This document shows, in pieces, positions 15,848 through 25,421 of a stretch of DNA of 40,547 nt (its first letter is position 1; every line of letters starts with the position of its first letter). The position numbers were made by a program, and so were the translations under genes. The DNA lies in NCBI GenBank assembly GCA_028355575.1, contig JAOMSY010000007.1, positions 1 through 40,547 of the forward strand. Direction: 5' to 3'. The notes beneath the pieces were generated by a model. The model was not told where the DNA came from and did not search any database. It saw only the letters and a program-made list of their open reading frames with translations. This DNA is from Francisellaceae bacterium (GTDB lineage Bacteria; Pseudomonadota; Gammaproteobacteria; Francisellales; Francisellaceae).

Positions 15848-18800
15848 TTAACTCTCAGGTGACGTTTTTTTTACAGGCGCTGGTGCAGCTTTTGGGGCTT
15901 CTGATTTTTTTTGCTCAGGGTCAGCTTTTACCGGGGTAGTATCTTTTAGCGGAACACCTAAGGTTCCAGATGTATCAGGTTTAATATTTGTATTGACTAC
16001 CACCTTTTTTGGTGCTGTAACAGGCGCACTATCAGTGCTCCATGACTGATCACCCCAACAACTTATAATATCAAGGTATTTCCAATCTGCGAGCTTCCCA
16101 TATACCTGTGAGGTTAATGCCGCTTTTTTGCTTGTATAATCTGTGAGCAGAGATTTAATAGCGTTTAAACCTTTAAAGTCAATAAATACTGATAAATCAT
16201 TCACATCATAATTCTGTAATTGAGAGTACACTTCCGGGAAATCACTTGCTTTATAATTCACTTGCCCTTGAGAGTACTCATTAACCAGCTCAAGTAATCC
16301 GTCATCACCTATGTATTTTTTGACTGCACTAAAATCAACAGCGCCTTCAAAATTAATACTCACTTCAGCATAACTACACTTAAAGATATCATTAGTTAAT
16401 GCAATGTTTGATACCATATCATAATTATTATAAACGTGCTTCTTACCCTCACATACTACTGTTACAGTCGTAGAATCAGGAAATAGTTTTGCATCTTGAT
16501 TCACATTTGTTGGTTTTATCTGAGCCTGAACAAGTTCTTGTGAACTTTTAACAATATTTTCAATACGTTTCTGCAACATCTGTAACTTAACATATTCATA
16601 TTGATCACGCGCATAACTATAAACAAAAGGTGAAAACTCAAATGTATGACCAAAAACTGGCTTTGGAACATACTTACGCTTACTGTCCTTATAAATTATA
16701 AATGGATAAACATACTTAACCATAAATTGATTAATATCACTTTTTTGACCAAATAGCTCTTCAAGAGAATATGAATTATTTATTACTGAGCTTTCAGGAT
16801 TGTTAATTACCTTATTCTTCCACATTTGCCCAACATAGCACATGGATTTTTCTATCACACCATGGAAATAAAGATCAAACATTCCCTTAAACAAATTCCA
16901 AGTAGCATCATTTCTATTAACCAAATTAAAGTCATTGGTTGCAAAAAATTTCACCTGTTGGTAGGCATTAAAGGCTTTATAAAACTCACTCTGATCTGAC
17001 TTAGAAGCATCACTTGAACCTTGACTACCTTTAGACGGGCTAGCTGCAGCATCTGAAAATAGTGATGATGCAACATTAAAGGATGCTTCTTGATCTAGCG
17101 TCAACACATATTTTTGTAATTTAATTAAGGACAATTCATAAGCATTCATCGCCTTAAGTAAGCTTTCATCATAAAAAACACCATCAACACGAGCTTTAAA
17201 GTCACGAGTATATTTATCCAAGTAATTAATAAACTCTGCCCACCAAGATAATTCCGCTTTAGTTTGGAGCGCTAATAATGATTTCTGATAATATTTATCT
17301 AAGTTAAAGAAAAGCTTCAACCATTCTGGTTGTTGTAATAGCATTTTATCAGTAAAGTTTTTATGTATTGTGTTAGCATAATAAAAGTAAGGTGACTCAG
17401 TTAATGGCAATTGTGCCGTCGCATACCAAGCTGCCTCTGATGGAATATATTCTATATCTTTCCTAAAACCATGGGCAAATTCTTCCCATGTTTTATAGCG
17501 ATTTAAGTCATATTCAGCAAAAAATTTCAAACTATATTGCTCCACTTCGGTCGGTTGAAGTTGGACATTAGCAATATTATTAAATAAGGCCTGAATCAAC
17601 TGATAACCATCTTGTGTGTAAACAGGTTTAACATACATATAGTTTGTTGGAAATTTATTCTCTGGCCAGTATGTCCCAGCCGTAATTGGTTGTATGTTAC
17701 TCACCTCATCCACCCAAGATGTTAGCCATCTAAAAGGTTGATCAAATAAGTCTAAGCTATCCAATAATTTTAGCAAATCACCTCTTTGTTTTTTTAGTTG
17801 TATTAAGTTTGGATTCCAACTAATGTAATTCTTATATAAAATACCGTAACTATTGGTTTTAAAGTCATCATTGATTAACAATGTATCCATATGCAAGGAT
17901 TCAATCGCACTTTCCGGCATTAAATCTAATTTAGCTTGAATGAGATTAATTTTTTCGACTATATTTTGTACAACAAAACCATAATTTTGTTTATGATTTG
18001 GCTTTGTAACTGTATCTGCACTCTGAACTAGCGCAGCACGCAGGTCATCTATTACATATTTATTGAACTGATTGACAAACCTTTGGTGAGTCCCTAATAC
18101 GATATCATCAAAAGCTTGTGAATATGGCCAAACAGAAAAAAACCAATTTTCTTTGATCCCTTCAATCGTCTGGATATCTTGGTTCATATTAGACAACAAT
18201 AATAAATTATAATTCAGTTTAGCTGAATACTGATTTTCCCTTACTTTTGCCACTTGGTTAATTTCAACCAACGCTTTAATTGCATGAGCGTAAGCAATAC
18301 CTAAATAAATAGCACCACCAATAAATACAAACCACCATACGCTAATCCCCTGGCGATAATAACGCCGTCTAGCAGATAAATTTTTAGAGAATTTATTATA
18401 GAAATAATAATCCGTTGGTAATATTTTGGCAAAAATATCGTGAATGAATAAATCTTGTGCCCCCAAACGTGAACGCAAACTAATAGACAAACCTTCTAGC
18501 ACAGAACCATTATCAACCTCGACACCTGACTCTTGTTTGGCACTAGTGATAAACATTCCTCTTAATACTGGGTTATCGGCCTTTACTTGTGCACTCACTC
18601 TAAAAAAGGCATTCAAAAATTTTGTTAACGGTTTTTTCAACTCATCTAAATGGTTATTAAACAACATTACTCTTGGCATGAGTGAATTATTAGCTTGCAA
18701 CTGTAGCGTATTGAACCCTCTAATTCTATCTGATAAATATCGCTGCCACTCATTAATTAATATTGCTGAGTCGCTATGGAATTCACTTTCATTAAATAGC

Positions 18801-19585
18801 TTACCAAAAGCTTGCTGCCTAACCTCTTCAGGCAGCGCAAAAGAAAAGCTTTCGAAACCCTGTAAACGATCAGCTTTTGTAATAATTAAATATACTGGAT
18901 AACTAAATCCTATCTGCTTTGAACATTTTTCAACCTTCTGGCGCAAATCTTGAGCGTATTGCGCTAGAGCATCTGCATCTCCTTGTAACTGATCAACAGA
19001 CACCGTAGCAACAAAGCCTTTTAGTTTAATATGTCTTTTATGCAGCTTAATCTTATAAGTAAGTTTTTTCCAAGCACGTAAGGCCACTCTTGATGGCTTT
19101 GCTAAAAACATTGCTCCACTTGTTTCAGCGATAACTGAGTCATCTAAAGCCCAACAATGAGCAGTCTGAGTGGGCAGAACTTCAGCATTTGGATCAATAC
19201 TTTCAGAAAGCGTATAAACCCTTGAGCCATTTACCAGGCTAGATTTACCACTATCTAAATTACCAAGTAAAATATACCATGGTAGCTTTTTCTTGTGTTC
19301 TTTATGGTAGTTCTTTGAATGCAAAATTGCATTATCAAAGCTCTCTTCAAAAGATTGATCGGCAGGCTGCTCTTCTTCATCTTCACCTAATTTTCGTTTT
19401 CTTAGATAACGCCTAAATAATTTGAAAAGCCATTTAAGCAAGTAATACGATAGGATAACCCCAAAAAATATTACAATACTCCACCAAAGTGGAATTCTAA
19501 AAAACAGACAAGCAAATAGACTTATTATTGCCAAACCAACTAATAAGGCTATTATAAACAATACTTTTAGTATCTTCTTAATCAT
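15848..19585 (-). CDS. tssM: TssM, IcmF-like inner-membrane T6SS protein
   Basis: A 1245-aa TssM. Two N-terminal membrane helices lie at about 6-28 and 33-54. A cytoplasmic NTPase-like domain has an intact Walker A (GNLDSGKS, residues 108-115) and a TKAD motif at about 236-239. A third membrane helix is at about 413-433, followed by a long periplasmic region that ends in a beta domain. It forms the envelope-spanning channel with TssL and TssJ. The last 55 or so residues are a Lys/Pro/Ala-rich low-complexity tail (PVKADPEQKKSEAPKAAPAP region). Such a tail is not part of the usual core, and it should face the periplasm. It is 16 nt downstream of tssL. Confidence 0.95.
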   Translation of the reverse strand: MIKKILKVLFIIALLVGLAIISLFACLFFRIPLWWSIVIFFGVILSYYLLKWLFKLFRRYLRKRKLGEDEEEQPADQSFEESFDNAILHSKNYHKEHKKKLPWYILLGNLDSGKSSLVNGSRVYTLSESIDPNAEVLPTQTAHCWALDDSVIAETSGAMFLAKPSRVALRAWKKLTYKIKLHKRHIKLKGFVATVSVDQLQGDADALAQYAQDLRQKVEKCSKQIGFSYPVYLIITKADRLQGFESFSFALPEEVRQQAFGKLFNESEFHSDSAILINEWQRYLSDRIRGFNTLQLQANNSLMPRVMLFNNHLDELKKPLTKFLNAFFRVSAQVKADNPVLRGMFITSAKQESGVEVDNGSVLEGLSISLRSRLGAQDLFIHDIFAKILPTDYYFYNKFSKNLSARRRYYRQGISVWWFVFIGGAIYLGIAYAHAIKALVEINQVAKVRENQYSAKLNYNLLLLSNMNQDIQTIEGIKENWFFSVWPYSQAFDDIVLGTHQRFVNQFNKYVIDDLRAALVQSADTVTKPNHKQNYGFVVQNIVEKINLIQAKLDLMPESAIESLHMDTLLINDDFKTNSYGILYKNYISWNPNLIQLKKQRGDLLKLLDSLDLFDQPFRWLTSWVDEVSNIQPITAGTYWPENKFPTNYMYVKPVYTQDGYQLIQALFNNIANVQLQPTEVEQYSLKFFAEYDLNRYKTWEEFAHGFRKDIEYIPSEAAWYATAQLPLTESPYFYYANTIHKNFTDKMLLQQPEWLKLFFNLDKYYQKSLLALQTKAELSWWAEFINYLDKYTRDFKARVDGVFYDESLLKAMNAYELSLIKLQKYVLTLDQEASFNVASSLFSDAAASPSKGSQGSSDASKSDQSEFYKAFNAYQQVKFFATNDFNLVNRNDATWNLFKGMFDLYFHGVIEKSMCYVGQMWKNKVINNPESSVINNSYSLEELFGQKSDINQFMVKYVYPFIIYKDSKRKYVPKPVFGHTFEFSPFVYSYARDQYEYVKLQMLQKRIENIVKSSQELVQAQIKPTNVNQDAKLFPDSTTVTVVCEGKKHVYNNYDMVSNIALTNDIFKCSYAEVSINFEGAVDFSAVKKYIGDDGLLELVNEYSQGQVNYKASDFPEVYSQLQNYDVNDLSVFIDFKGLNAIKSLLTDYTSKKAALTSQVYGKLADWKYLDIISCWGDQSWSTDSAPVTAPKKVVVNTNIKPDTSGTLGVPLKDTTPVKADPEQKKSEAPKAAPAPVKKTSPES

Positions 19586-19601
19586 ACCTAAAACACCTTA
19601 A

Positions 19602-20279
19602 TTAGCTTAAGCTTTTAAAATAATCAGATGCCATTGCTTGAATGACTTCGTTAAAAACAATCGTTACAATACCAAACGGTATTAGCGGGATTAACCACCA
19701 AACCAACTTAGACCAAAAGCTTTTAATAGCACTTCTATCTCCATCCAATGGCCTAGCATTTTCAACTTCAGCAAGGGGAGTGATAGTACAATTAACTAAT
19801 GGTTTATTAAAGTCACCTCCGTATTGGTCTATTATTAACTTGTAATAGTTTTTACATTTTTCAGTTAATATAGCGTTATCCTGACCACGGTGAAATTTAC
19901 CTTTAAACCCAAGCTTTAAACAATAATAGTAAATTTCAAGAAGACTAATTTCTCCCGGAGGAATGGCATCAAGCTTATCAAAAAACACCTCCCCTGCTCT
20001 GGTGGTGTTAAAATATTTGGTTTGAAGCATTTTTTTCTTCCAAGCTAGTTTTTCTCTCCAACTAGAGCATAGAACGAACTCATCAATCCAAGCGCATATC
20101 GCAAATAAACTATCGCTGTATGCCTCCTCTGGAAACGATAATAAGCTCACTTTCTTTATTTCATCAAAAAGCTTATCTAGTTTCGCTTGAACCTCATCAA
20201 TAGTCTGGCCTTTAAACTGACTATTTTGGAGTCCAATTGCATATGCAAATACTTCACTGAAGTTTGTAACCATACTCAT
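19602..20279 (-). CDS. tssL: TssL (DotU/IcmH-like) inner-membrane protein
   Basis: A 225-aa TssL. The N-terminal cytoplasmic DotU-type helical domain is recognisable from CAWIDEFVLCSSW, KYFNTTRAGEVFFDKLD and EIYYYCLKLGFKGKF. A single C-terminal membrane helix is at about 190-209 (LVWWLIPLIPFGIVTIVF). There is no OmpA-like peptidoglycan-binding extension, so anchoring to the wall must come from another protein. It pairs with TssM in the membrane complex and docks the baseplate. It starts 2 nt after the tssK stop codon, implying translational coupling. Confidence 0.93.
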   Translation of the reverse strand: MSMVTNFSEVFAYAIGLQNSQFKGQTIDEVQAKLDKLFDEIKKVSLLSFPEEAYSDSLFAICAWIDEFVLCSSWREKLAWKKKMLQTKYFNTTRAGEVFFDKLDAIPPGEISLLEIYYYCLKLGFKGKFHRGQDNAILTEKCKNYYKLIIDQYGGDFNKPLVNCTITPLAEVENARPLDGDRSAIKSFWSKLVWWLIPLIPFGIVTIVFNEVIQAMASDYFKSLS

Positions 20280-20281
20280 TG

Positions 20282-21673
20282 CTATGACCTCACAGAAACA
20301 AAATCGATACTGACACCAGATATTGGCTCAGCCCAAAACACAGAAATAGATTGAGACGCAACAACAGAACGCCACTCATCCACGGTTGGATCAAGCCGAC
20401 AATAAACACAAACGGAATCCTTTGGAACCCCTGCTGGTGCACCGTCTAACACTTCTACTGGAATACCTGAAAGTGCTCTCTCTATAATAGTATCAATACT
20501 CACAACCGAACCAACTTTTAGTTGAGATTCAAAATCAACAGTACTGAGCTCTTGAGTGTTTTCTTCCGCATGAATTCGTAGGTAATAGCTTGTTCTAGGC
20601 GTAAATATGCTATTTGGAAGATCCGTTGTGTAAACATCATTAATGTAGTCTAAGGCAAAGAACTGGTGAGGAACGAAAGTAATATTATCGCAAAGTTTAA
20701 ATATTAATCGGCGAATTTTATCAAAAATCGCAGTTAAATTTTCGTGCTGATACTCAATAAAATACTCATCACTACTCTTATTGCCAAGCGATGTGGACTC
20801 ATCTTGTGAAAAAGTCTTTAACTCACCGACTAATTGCAAGAGAATACCAAAGCATTCTGCGGGTGTAACTAATTCAACAACCAGTAAATGCGATATGATC
20901 GGAATATACCTGTTAAAAACTTGAAGTGCTAATAAGTTAAACCATTGCCTAGTGACAGCTGCATTGTCTTGCCCTGCTGTAGGGAATTTATATAAATCAA
21001 GCTGTTTCGCCCTTGCATATAAATCATCTCTTAAATCTTTTATAAGATTATTAAGCTGATGATAACTTTTTATAGACAAGCAAGGAGGAATAAACTGTGA
21101 ATCCAAAGTAAGTTTATCACCACGCTGAATAACCTGCCCAATTTGAATTACTTCATATTCTGCTGACTCTTCTAATTCATGCGACCATATAAGCTGCAAA
21201 ACAAATTGTTGCTGGCTGATATGTGCATCGGGACCATCGTGGTACATGTCTTTCACAATTTGTGGCTGCTCAAGTGATAAGAAACGTGTCTGAACTTTTT
21301 TAGCATCATTTATAGATTTAATAGTGGTTACATTAGGCACATGCTCATCCATATGCTTAACACCCAAATACACAACCAGAGGTTTAGAACGATTATCCCA
21401 ACTCTTACTAAATGAACGAGGAACAATGACTGCATTTTCACCAATTTTAACTAGCGTTCCACTTTTAAATAGGATCGTTCCAGATGAAACCTTTACCTGC
21501 TGTTCCTGTAATGCTGCTTTATCAATGGTAACTTTTTCACTACCCCACCCATAAGCATGAGTTAGTCGAGTAAAATTACTTCTCTGAAAGTCATGGTGCG
21601 CATCAACTAACTGAAAGTGTTGTGGCTGTAAGAATAAACCCTGCTGCCAACTGATTTGTTTAAACAATTCCAT
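20282..21673 (-). CDS. tssK: TssK baseplate protein
   Basis: A 463-aa TssK. The N-terminus WQQGLFLQPQHFQ is a hallmark of the family (shoulder domain). The middle (about 180-320) is helical, and the C-terminal head (about 330-463) contains FALDYINDVYTTDLPNSIFTP and ends with FWAEPISGVSIDFVSVRS. TssK links the TssEFG wedge to TssL/TssM and is the receptor-binding-protein equivalent of phage baseplates. The length is normal (about 440-460). It lies 9 nt downstream of tssJ and 2 nt upstream of tssL. Confidence 0.94.
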   Translation of the reverse strand: MELFKQISWQQGLFLQPQHFQLVDAHHDFQRSNFTRLTHAYGWGSEKVTIDKAALQEQQVKVSSGTILFKSGTLVKIGENAVIVPRSFSKSWDNRSKPLVVYLGVKHMDEHVPNVTTIKSINDAKKVQTRFLSLEQPQIVKDMYHDGPDAHISQQQFVLQLIWSHELEESAEYEVIQIGQVIQRGDKLTLDSQFIPPCLSIKSYHQLNNLIKDLRDDLYARAKQLDLYKFPTAGQDNAAVTRQWFNLLALQVFNRYIPIISHLLVVELVTPAECFGILLQLVGELKTFSQDESTSLGNKSSDEYFIEYQHENLTAIFDKIRRLIFKLCDNITFVPHQFFALDYINDVYTTDLPNSIFTPRTSYYLRIHAEENTQELSTVDFESQLKVGSVVSIDTIIERALSGIPVEVLDGAPAGVPKDSVCVYCRLDPTVDEWRSVVASQSISVFWAEPISGVSIDFVSVRS

Positions 21674-21682
21674 ATGATTTAC

Positions 21683-22222
21683 CTATTTTGTATAATTAAT
21701 ACTTGAAACGTATGTCGAACCTAACACTACCTTAATATCTAATGGCTGCGGTGTATCATCTAGAGGGATAGGGATTAAATAATCACTCTTACTAATGATC
21801 TCTGAAGCATAGCCAAATATTAAGTATACGTACTCTGTCCCTTTTGCACGATCAAGCAACAGATTCTTTTTTTCTCCCGGCTGCAATGCAATTCTTTTAA
21901 AGGCAGTCTGTCCTTCTAATGGTTTATCGTTATCAATAACGGTTACCACCCCATTCGCTGTTTGGAGAATTTGCATCATTTTAGTTGGTGAAGAAACCTG
22001 AACAATCGCAACACTTAATGCATGTGAATATCCATCGTAGACATTCAAAGATTTCTCAGCCTTAAGCTTAATATTTATAGCACCTTTAGCATAACCCCAA
22101 TCTGCAGTTTGCCTAGTCACAGAGCTCGAGCAGGCACTTAACACAAACACAATTACCCCGGCAAAAAAAACATTAACCAATTTGCCTGATCTTACTTTTT
22201 TATCATTCATATATTTTCTCAT
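21683..22222 (-). CDS. tssJ: TssJ outer-membrane lipoprotein
   Basis: A 179-aa lipoprotein with a type II signal peptide and the lipobox LSAC, followed by SSS. The mature domain looks like the TssJ transthyretin-like fold: WGYAKGAINIKLKAEKSLNVYDGYSH opens it and HALSVAIVQ follows, the family's typical 'A L .. V Q L' region. It anchors the TssM periplasmic end to the outer membrane. Two ATGs are possible, 22222 (MRKYM) and 22210 (MNDKK). The first follows the tssG stop by 2 nt and is kept, but the difference lies only in the signal peptide n-region. It is located between tssG and tssK. Confidence 0.9.
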   Translation of the reverse strand: MRKYMNDKKVRSGKLVNVFFAGVIVFVLSACSSSVTRQTADWGYAKGAINIKLKAEKSLNVYDGYSHALSVAIVQVSSPTKMMQILQTANGVVTVIDNDKPLEGQTAFKRIALQPGEKKNLLLDRAKGTEYVYLIFGYASEIISKSDYLIPIPLDDTPQPLDIKVVLGSTYVSSINYTK

Positions 22223-22224
22223 TT

Positions 22225-23214
22225 CTATACAATCTCATAATGTGCAGAATAATCAACATCACCTTCAGGTGATGCCCAAGCGTTCTGTCCTAATTTACTC
22301 CATTCCTTTAAGCCTAGCTTGCAGGCTTCGACTTCTCCACTTTTTAAATAAATGGTCACAAAACTTTTGATTGGAACATTACAAAAGAATTTAACCAAAA
22401 ATGATAATGCTTCACAATAAGGTTGCCGATGGCTGAATAAATTAAATTCTTTTGTTGATAACTCAAAAATTTCGATAGAGATACTTGAACTAACATCTTT
22501 CACCTGAGAGCCCAAATACACTTCTTGTCCCAACTTAGCATTTTTTTCACCAAGACTGATTAATTGTGAGCTAGACATTTTTTGTGTAGTACGATGACCA
22601 CATTTAACCTTTGCAGACACCTCAAAGTAATCCTTTAAAAGGATTTCTAAGTTCTTAGATGACCTGGGCTGTTGATTAAAAAGTCCAATGTACTTAATAA
22701 GACTTTTAGCACCCGGAACCATTTGCCGTAAGGTTTTGTCACCTAGACCAACTAGATGATATAGCTTATTAATATACTTTTGATCCACTGCCTCAAATGC
22801 GCACTGATTAAGCCTATACTTAAGCCATACATCATATAGTTTTTGATATAGTATTTTATGAAATATATCTAGAAAATCCTTTGCAACCGTAATATCTTCT
22901 GATATTTCTAGCATTAAATCTTCTGTATAAAACGTGGGTAATGGTGATGCAGTACCATATAATGCTAAAAACGTTACGGTGAGCTCAATGGTATTTGATT
23001 TTTCATCATAAGTTGCTGAACGAATATCGTTTCCAATAAAATCAAGACTCAACTGTGGCAATACTCTTATTTTAAATGGCTCATGCCCTTGCTCTTGGAG
23101 CGCTTTCGAAACATTGCCCAACCATCGTATAGCTTGGTAAAACCCAAAACGATGGCTTTTAGTAACAAAATGCTTAATTAGCTCAGGAGCTGTTCGCCCA
23201 TTCTCATTGGCCAT
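22225..23214 (-). CDS. tssG: TssG baseplate protein
   Basis: A 329-aa TssG, a little shorter than many relatives. The conserved N-terminal pattern HRFGFYQAIRWLG, then FKIRVLPQLSLDF and GTASPLPTFYTEDL (the family's 'G..G.LP..yte' element), identifies it. TssG pairs with two TssF to form the baseplate wedge around TssE. The gene overlaps the end of tssF by 37 nt in another frame. Its ATG is preceded by GGAGA in the tssF coding sequence, so it is probably translated by coupling or reinitiation. Confidence 0.93.
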   Translation of the reverse strand: MANENGRTAPELIKHFVTKSHRFGFYQAIRWLGNVSKALQEQGHEPFKIRVLPQLSLDFIGNDIRSATYDEKSNTIELTVTFLALYGTASPLPTFYTEDLMLEISEDITVAKDFLDIFHKILYQKLYDVWLKYRLNQCAFEAVDQKYINKLYHLVGLGDKTLRQMVPGAKSLIKYIGLFNQQPRSSKNLEILLKDYFEVSAKVKCGHRTTQKMSSSQLISLGEKNAKLGQEVYLGSQVKDVSSSISIEIFELSTKEFNLFSHRQPYCEALSFLVKFFCNVPIKSFVTIYLKSGEVEACKLGLKEWSKLGQNAWASPEGDVDYSAHYEIV

Positions 23215-24911
23215 GAGATCTCCTCTCCTGTTGATGAATCAATTAGTTCAAGCAAAGTAAATGAATTTAAAGTCGTGTAAGTCGCAAAAAATCGATCTAG
23301 TATGTTTACAAATAAAAACGCCTCTCCTTCTGAACCAAAATCATTAAGTTTACATTTAAGTCTAATGTTCTGCCCTCTCATCATAATACCTGAAACCATG
23401 CGGTTAATATTATTTACGTTGACTTCTTCAATACTATCTATCTGACGCTGAAATGCAGTGCGGGTAACATGACGCCCTTTGTTTAAAAATAGGTAAAATC
23501 TTAGCAGTGATCTTAAATTTTCTGCGTTTGCAATTGATAAATAGTTAATTGATAACATTGACTGTAAACGCCACATCCATTCATCATCATCAGGAGGAAT
23601 TTTATATGTAGTTGGCACATATATATTCTCAAATGAAAGCAAGCTTGGCGAATTCCCAGTCGGCAGGTTAATCTCTCCTTTAGACAAATATTCTGGTAGA
23701 CTACCATTTGAACACTCTAAGAGAACAGATAGCGTTTCTTCTGAACTAATATCTTCATCATCATTATATAAAACAGAAATGTAGCTATCTAATCCTTCTC
23801 CCGTAATTGATGACTTATTAATAATATCATAAGCTAATTGCTTATCTGTTTTCTCTCTTACATTATCAATATTAACATAATGCTTTGCCTTTACTCGGCC
23901 CTGCTGATAACCCTGAACCTCTTTAACGGTGTATATAGGGTAATGAGACCGCTCTACGGCATCAGGATAGATAGGGTATTGGTATTGCATATGCGTAAGT
24001 ACAATCGGCTTAGCATCATACTCAAATAAATTAATTGCAGGCGCTGTATGCAATAAAAAAGAATTTTTGTTGATTATAGGTACATTTTTAACGCTATTAT
24101 TTAAATAAAGTCGTATTGAGAACTTATTGCTTTGCCCTCTTTCAACCCACTTTTCTAACCCAGATATACTGACATACAGATATTTTTCAGGCATCAAAAA
24201 ATATTCCTGCAAAGTTCTATAAGCAGTGCTCGCATGTCCAGGATAGGGCAAGATGGCCTCATCATCACTATAACCATTATCAATTAAATTACTTTTAGGG
24301 ATTTGGTAAGAATGCTCCCCAGATGAAATTTCTATTCGATCAACAAAACGCATTAAAATGTAATATAATTGGCAGGCATCAGAAAAACCACCCCCTACAT
24401 GAAACTTTAAACTATCTGTCCACCAAGCACTCAAATCAACACCAGATAAAGAAAACTTAAGTTCAATGTATTGTTGTTCTCCTGAACTTTTAACTAAATT
24501 TGCTGAATCAAGATCAATTGGTTTGACCAAACAGTTACCACAAAGCCTAAATTTACAAGCTGTACCGTTAACAGGAATAGATGCAAAACCAGCACCCTTT
24601 TTGACAGTAAAGGGTTCTGATAACTCAGCTTTAGGCTTAAATGACATAATCGTAGCACTTGGCAGAGGACGAAGATAATGCGGGAAAAACTTCTTTATTA
24701 GCCCGCCACTAAACTCCGGAATTTGGTCATCAATAATTTCTTGAATTTGGGCAGAAACATACGCAAACCCTTCCAATAATCTTTCAACATCAGGGTCAGT
24801 TGATTTTTCACGCAACATAGGCGCAACATTGGGATGTGCTTCAGAAAATTCCTTACTTAACTGCCTTACGTTATGAAGTTCCTGTTTGTAAATATCCTGG
24901 AATTTGGCCAT
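23178..24911 (-). CDS. tssF: TssF baseplate protein
   Basis: A 577-aa TssF. The N-terminus YKQELHNVRQLSKEFSEAHPNVAPML and the segment DPDVERLLEGFAYVSAQIQEIIDD are the family signature. The pattern FPHYLRPLPSATIMSFKP follows, and the C-terminal part resembles the wedge protein region with NRMVSGIMMRGQNIRLKC. It is the main wedge protein of the T6SS baseplate, with two copies per TssG. It starts 96 nt after tssE, a gap that holds no gene and no convincing signal. AGGGATG lies before the ATG. Confidence 0.95.
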   Translation of the reverse strand: MAKFQDIYKQELHNVRQLSKEFSEAHPNVAPMLREKSTDPDVERLLEGFAYVSAQIQEIIDDQIPEFSGGLIKKFFPHYLRPLPSATIMSFKPKAELSEPFTVKKGAGFASIPVNGTACKFRLCGNCLVKPIDLDSANLVKSSGEQQYIELKFSLSGVDLSAWWTDSLKFHVGGGFSDACQLYYILMRFVDRIEISSGEHSYQIPKSNLIDNGYSDDEAILPYPGHASTAYRTLQEYFLMPEKYLYVSISGLEKWVERGQSNKFSIRLYLNNSVKNVPIINKNSFLLHTAPAINLFEYDAKPIVLTHMQYQYPIYPDAVERSHYPIYTVKEVQGYQQGRVKAKHYVNIDNVREKTDKQLAYDIINKSSITGEGLDSYISVLYNDDEDISSEETLSVLLECSNGSLPEYLSKGEINLPTGNSPSLLSFENIYVPTTYKIPPDDDEWMWRLQSMLSINYLSIANAENLRSLLRFYLFLNKGRHVTRTAFQRQIDSIEEVNVNNINRMVSGIMMRGQNIRLKCKLNDFGSEGEAFLFVNILDRFFATYTTLNSFTLLELIDSSTGEEISWPMRMGEQLLS

Positions 24912-25007
24912 ACAAATACATCCCTGTTAATTTAGGCATAAAAATAACGATTACTACCTAATAAGAAATAGATGGAAAATTGATAATTTGCAACTGAATG
25001 CAATAAA

Positions 25008-25403
25008 TTATAACTGAACGGTAACTCTACCATTTGATGTAAGAACTGTGGTAAATCTAAGAATATTTTCTTTACCTTTGACTTTCCCAGCAATTGAAAT
25101 TTCAATATTCGAAGTCTCATTATCTTTCATAGGAAGACGAGACACATTGTCGACCTCTAAACGAGGCTCATATTTTGAAATAATTTTTTTAATTTCTTCT
25201 TCTATGGAGCCATCAGTTAAATCATGAAACTCAGGAACACCATAATCTGAAAACAACTTTACACCACCTTGCTTCGTATTTAGCATACGCTCAAGGTGAT
25301 GTAAAATAGATTGCAAGATATCTGCTTCAGTTGCCTCACTAAATCGTGATATGCGCCCAGTTTCCCAGGCTGTGATTCGCTCAAGCAGTCTTATTTTATG
25401 CAT
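25008..25403 (-). CDS. tssE: TssE, gp25-like baseplate protein
   Basis: A 131-aa TssE with the gpW/gp25 lysozyme-like fold: RLLERITAWETG near the start, then ILHHLERMLNTKQGGVKLFSDYGVPEF (the ML.TR.G....DYG.pd pattern), and a KYEPRLEVDNV strand that corresponds to the EPRL motif. The fold is not catalytic in this family; it starts sheath assembly at the baseplate. It begins 18 nt after the hcp stop codon. The start codon is inside a small perfect hairpin (25400-25414), and no good Shine-Dalgarno is visible, so translation may be weak compared with hcp. Confidence 0.93.
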   Translation of the reverse strand: MHKIRLLERITAWETGRISRFSEATEADILQSILHHLERMLNTKQGGVKLFSDYGVPEFHDLTDGSIEEEIKKIISKYEPRLEVDNVSRLPMKDNETSNIEISIAGKVKGKENILRFTTVLTSNGRVTVQL

Positions 25404-25414
25404 TTATTAAATGC
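25400..25414 (-). promoter_or_regulatory. hairpin containing the tssE start codon
   Basis: GCATTT (25400-25405) and AAATGC (25409-25414) form a perfect 6-bp stem with a 3-nt loop. The tssE ATG (25401-25403) is inside the stem, and there is no strong Shine-Dalgarno upstream. In the message, this could lower tssE translation relative to hcp, 18 nt before it. Confidence 0.35.
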
Positions 25415-25421
25415 TTATTGC

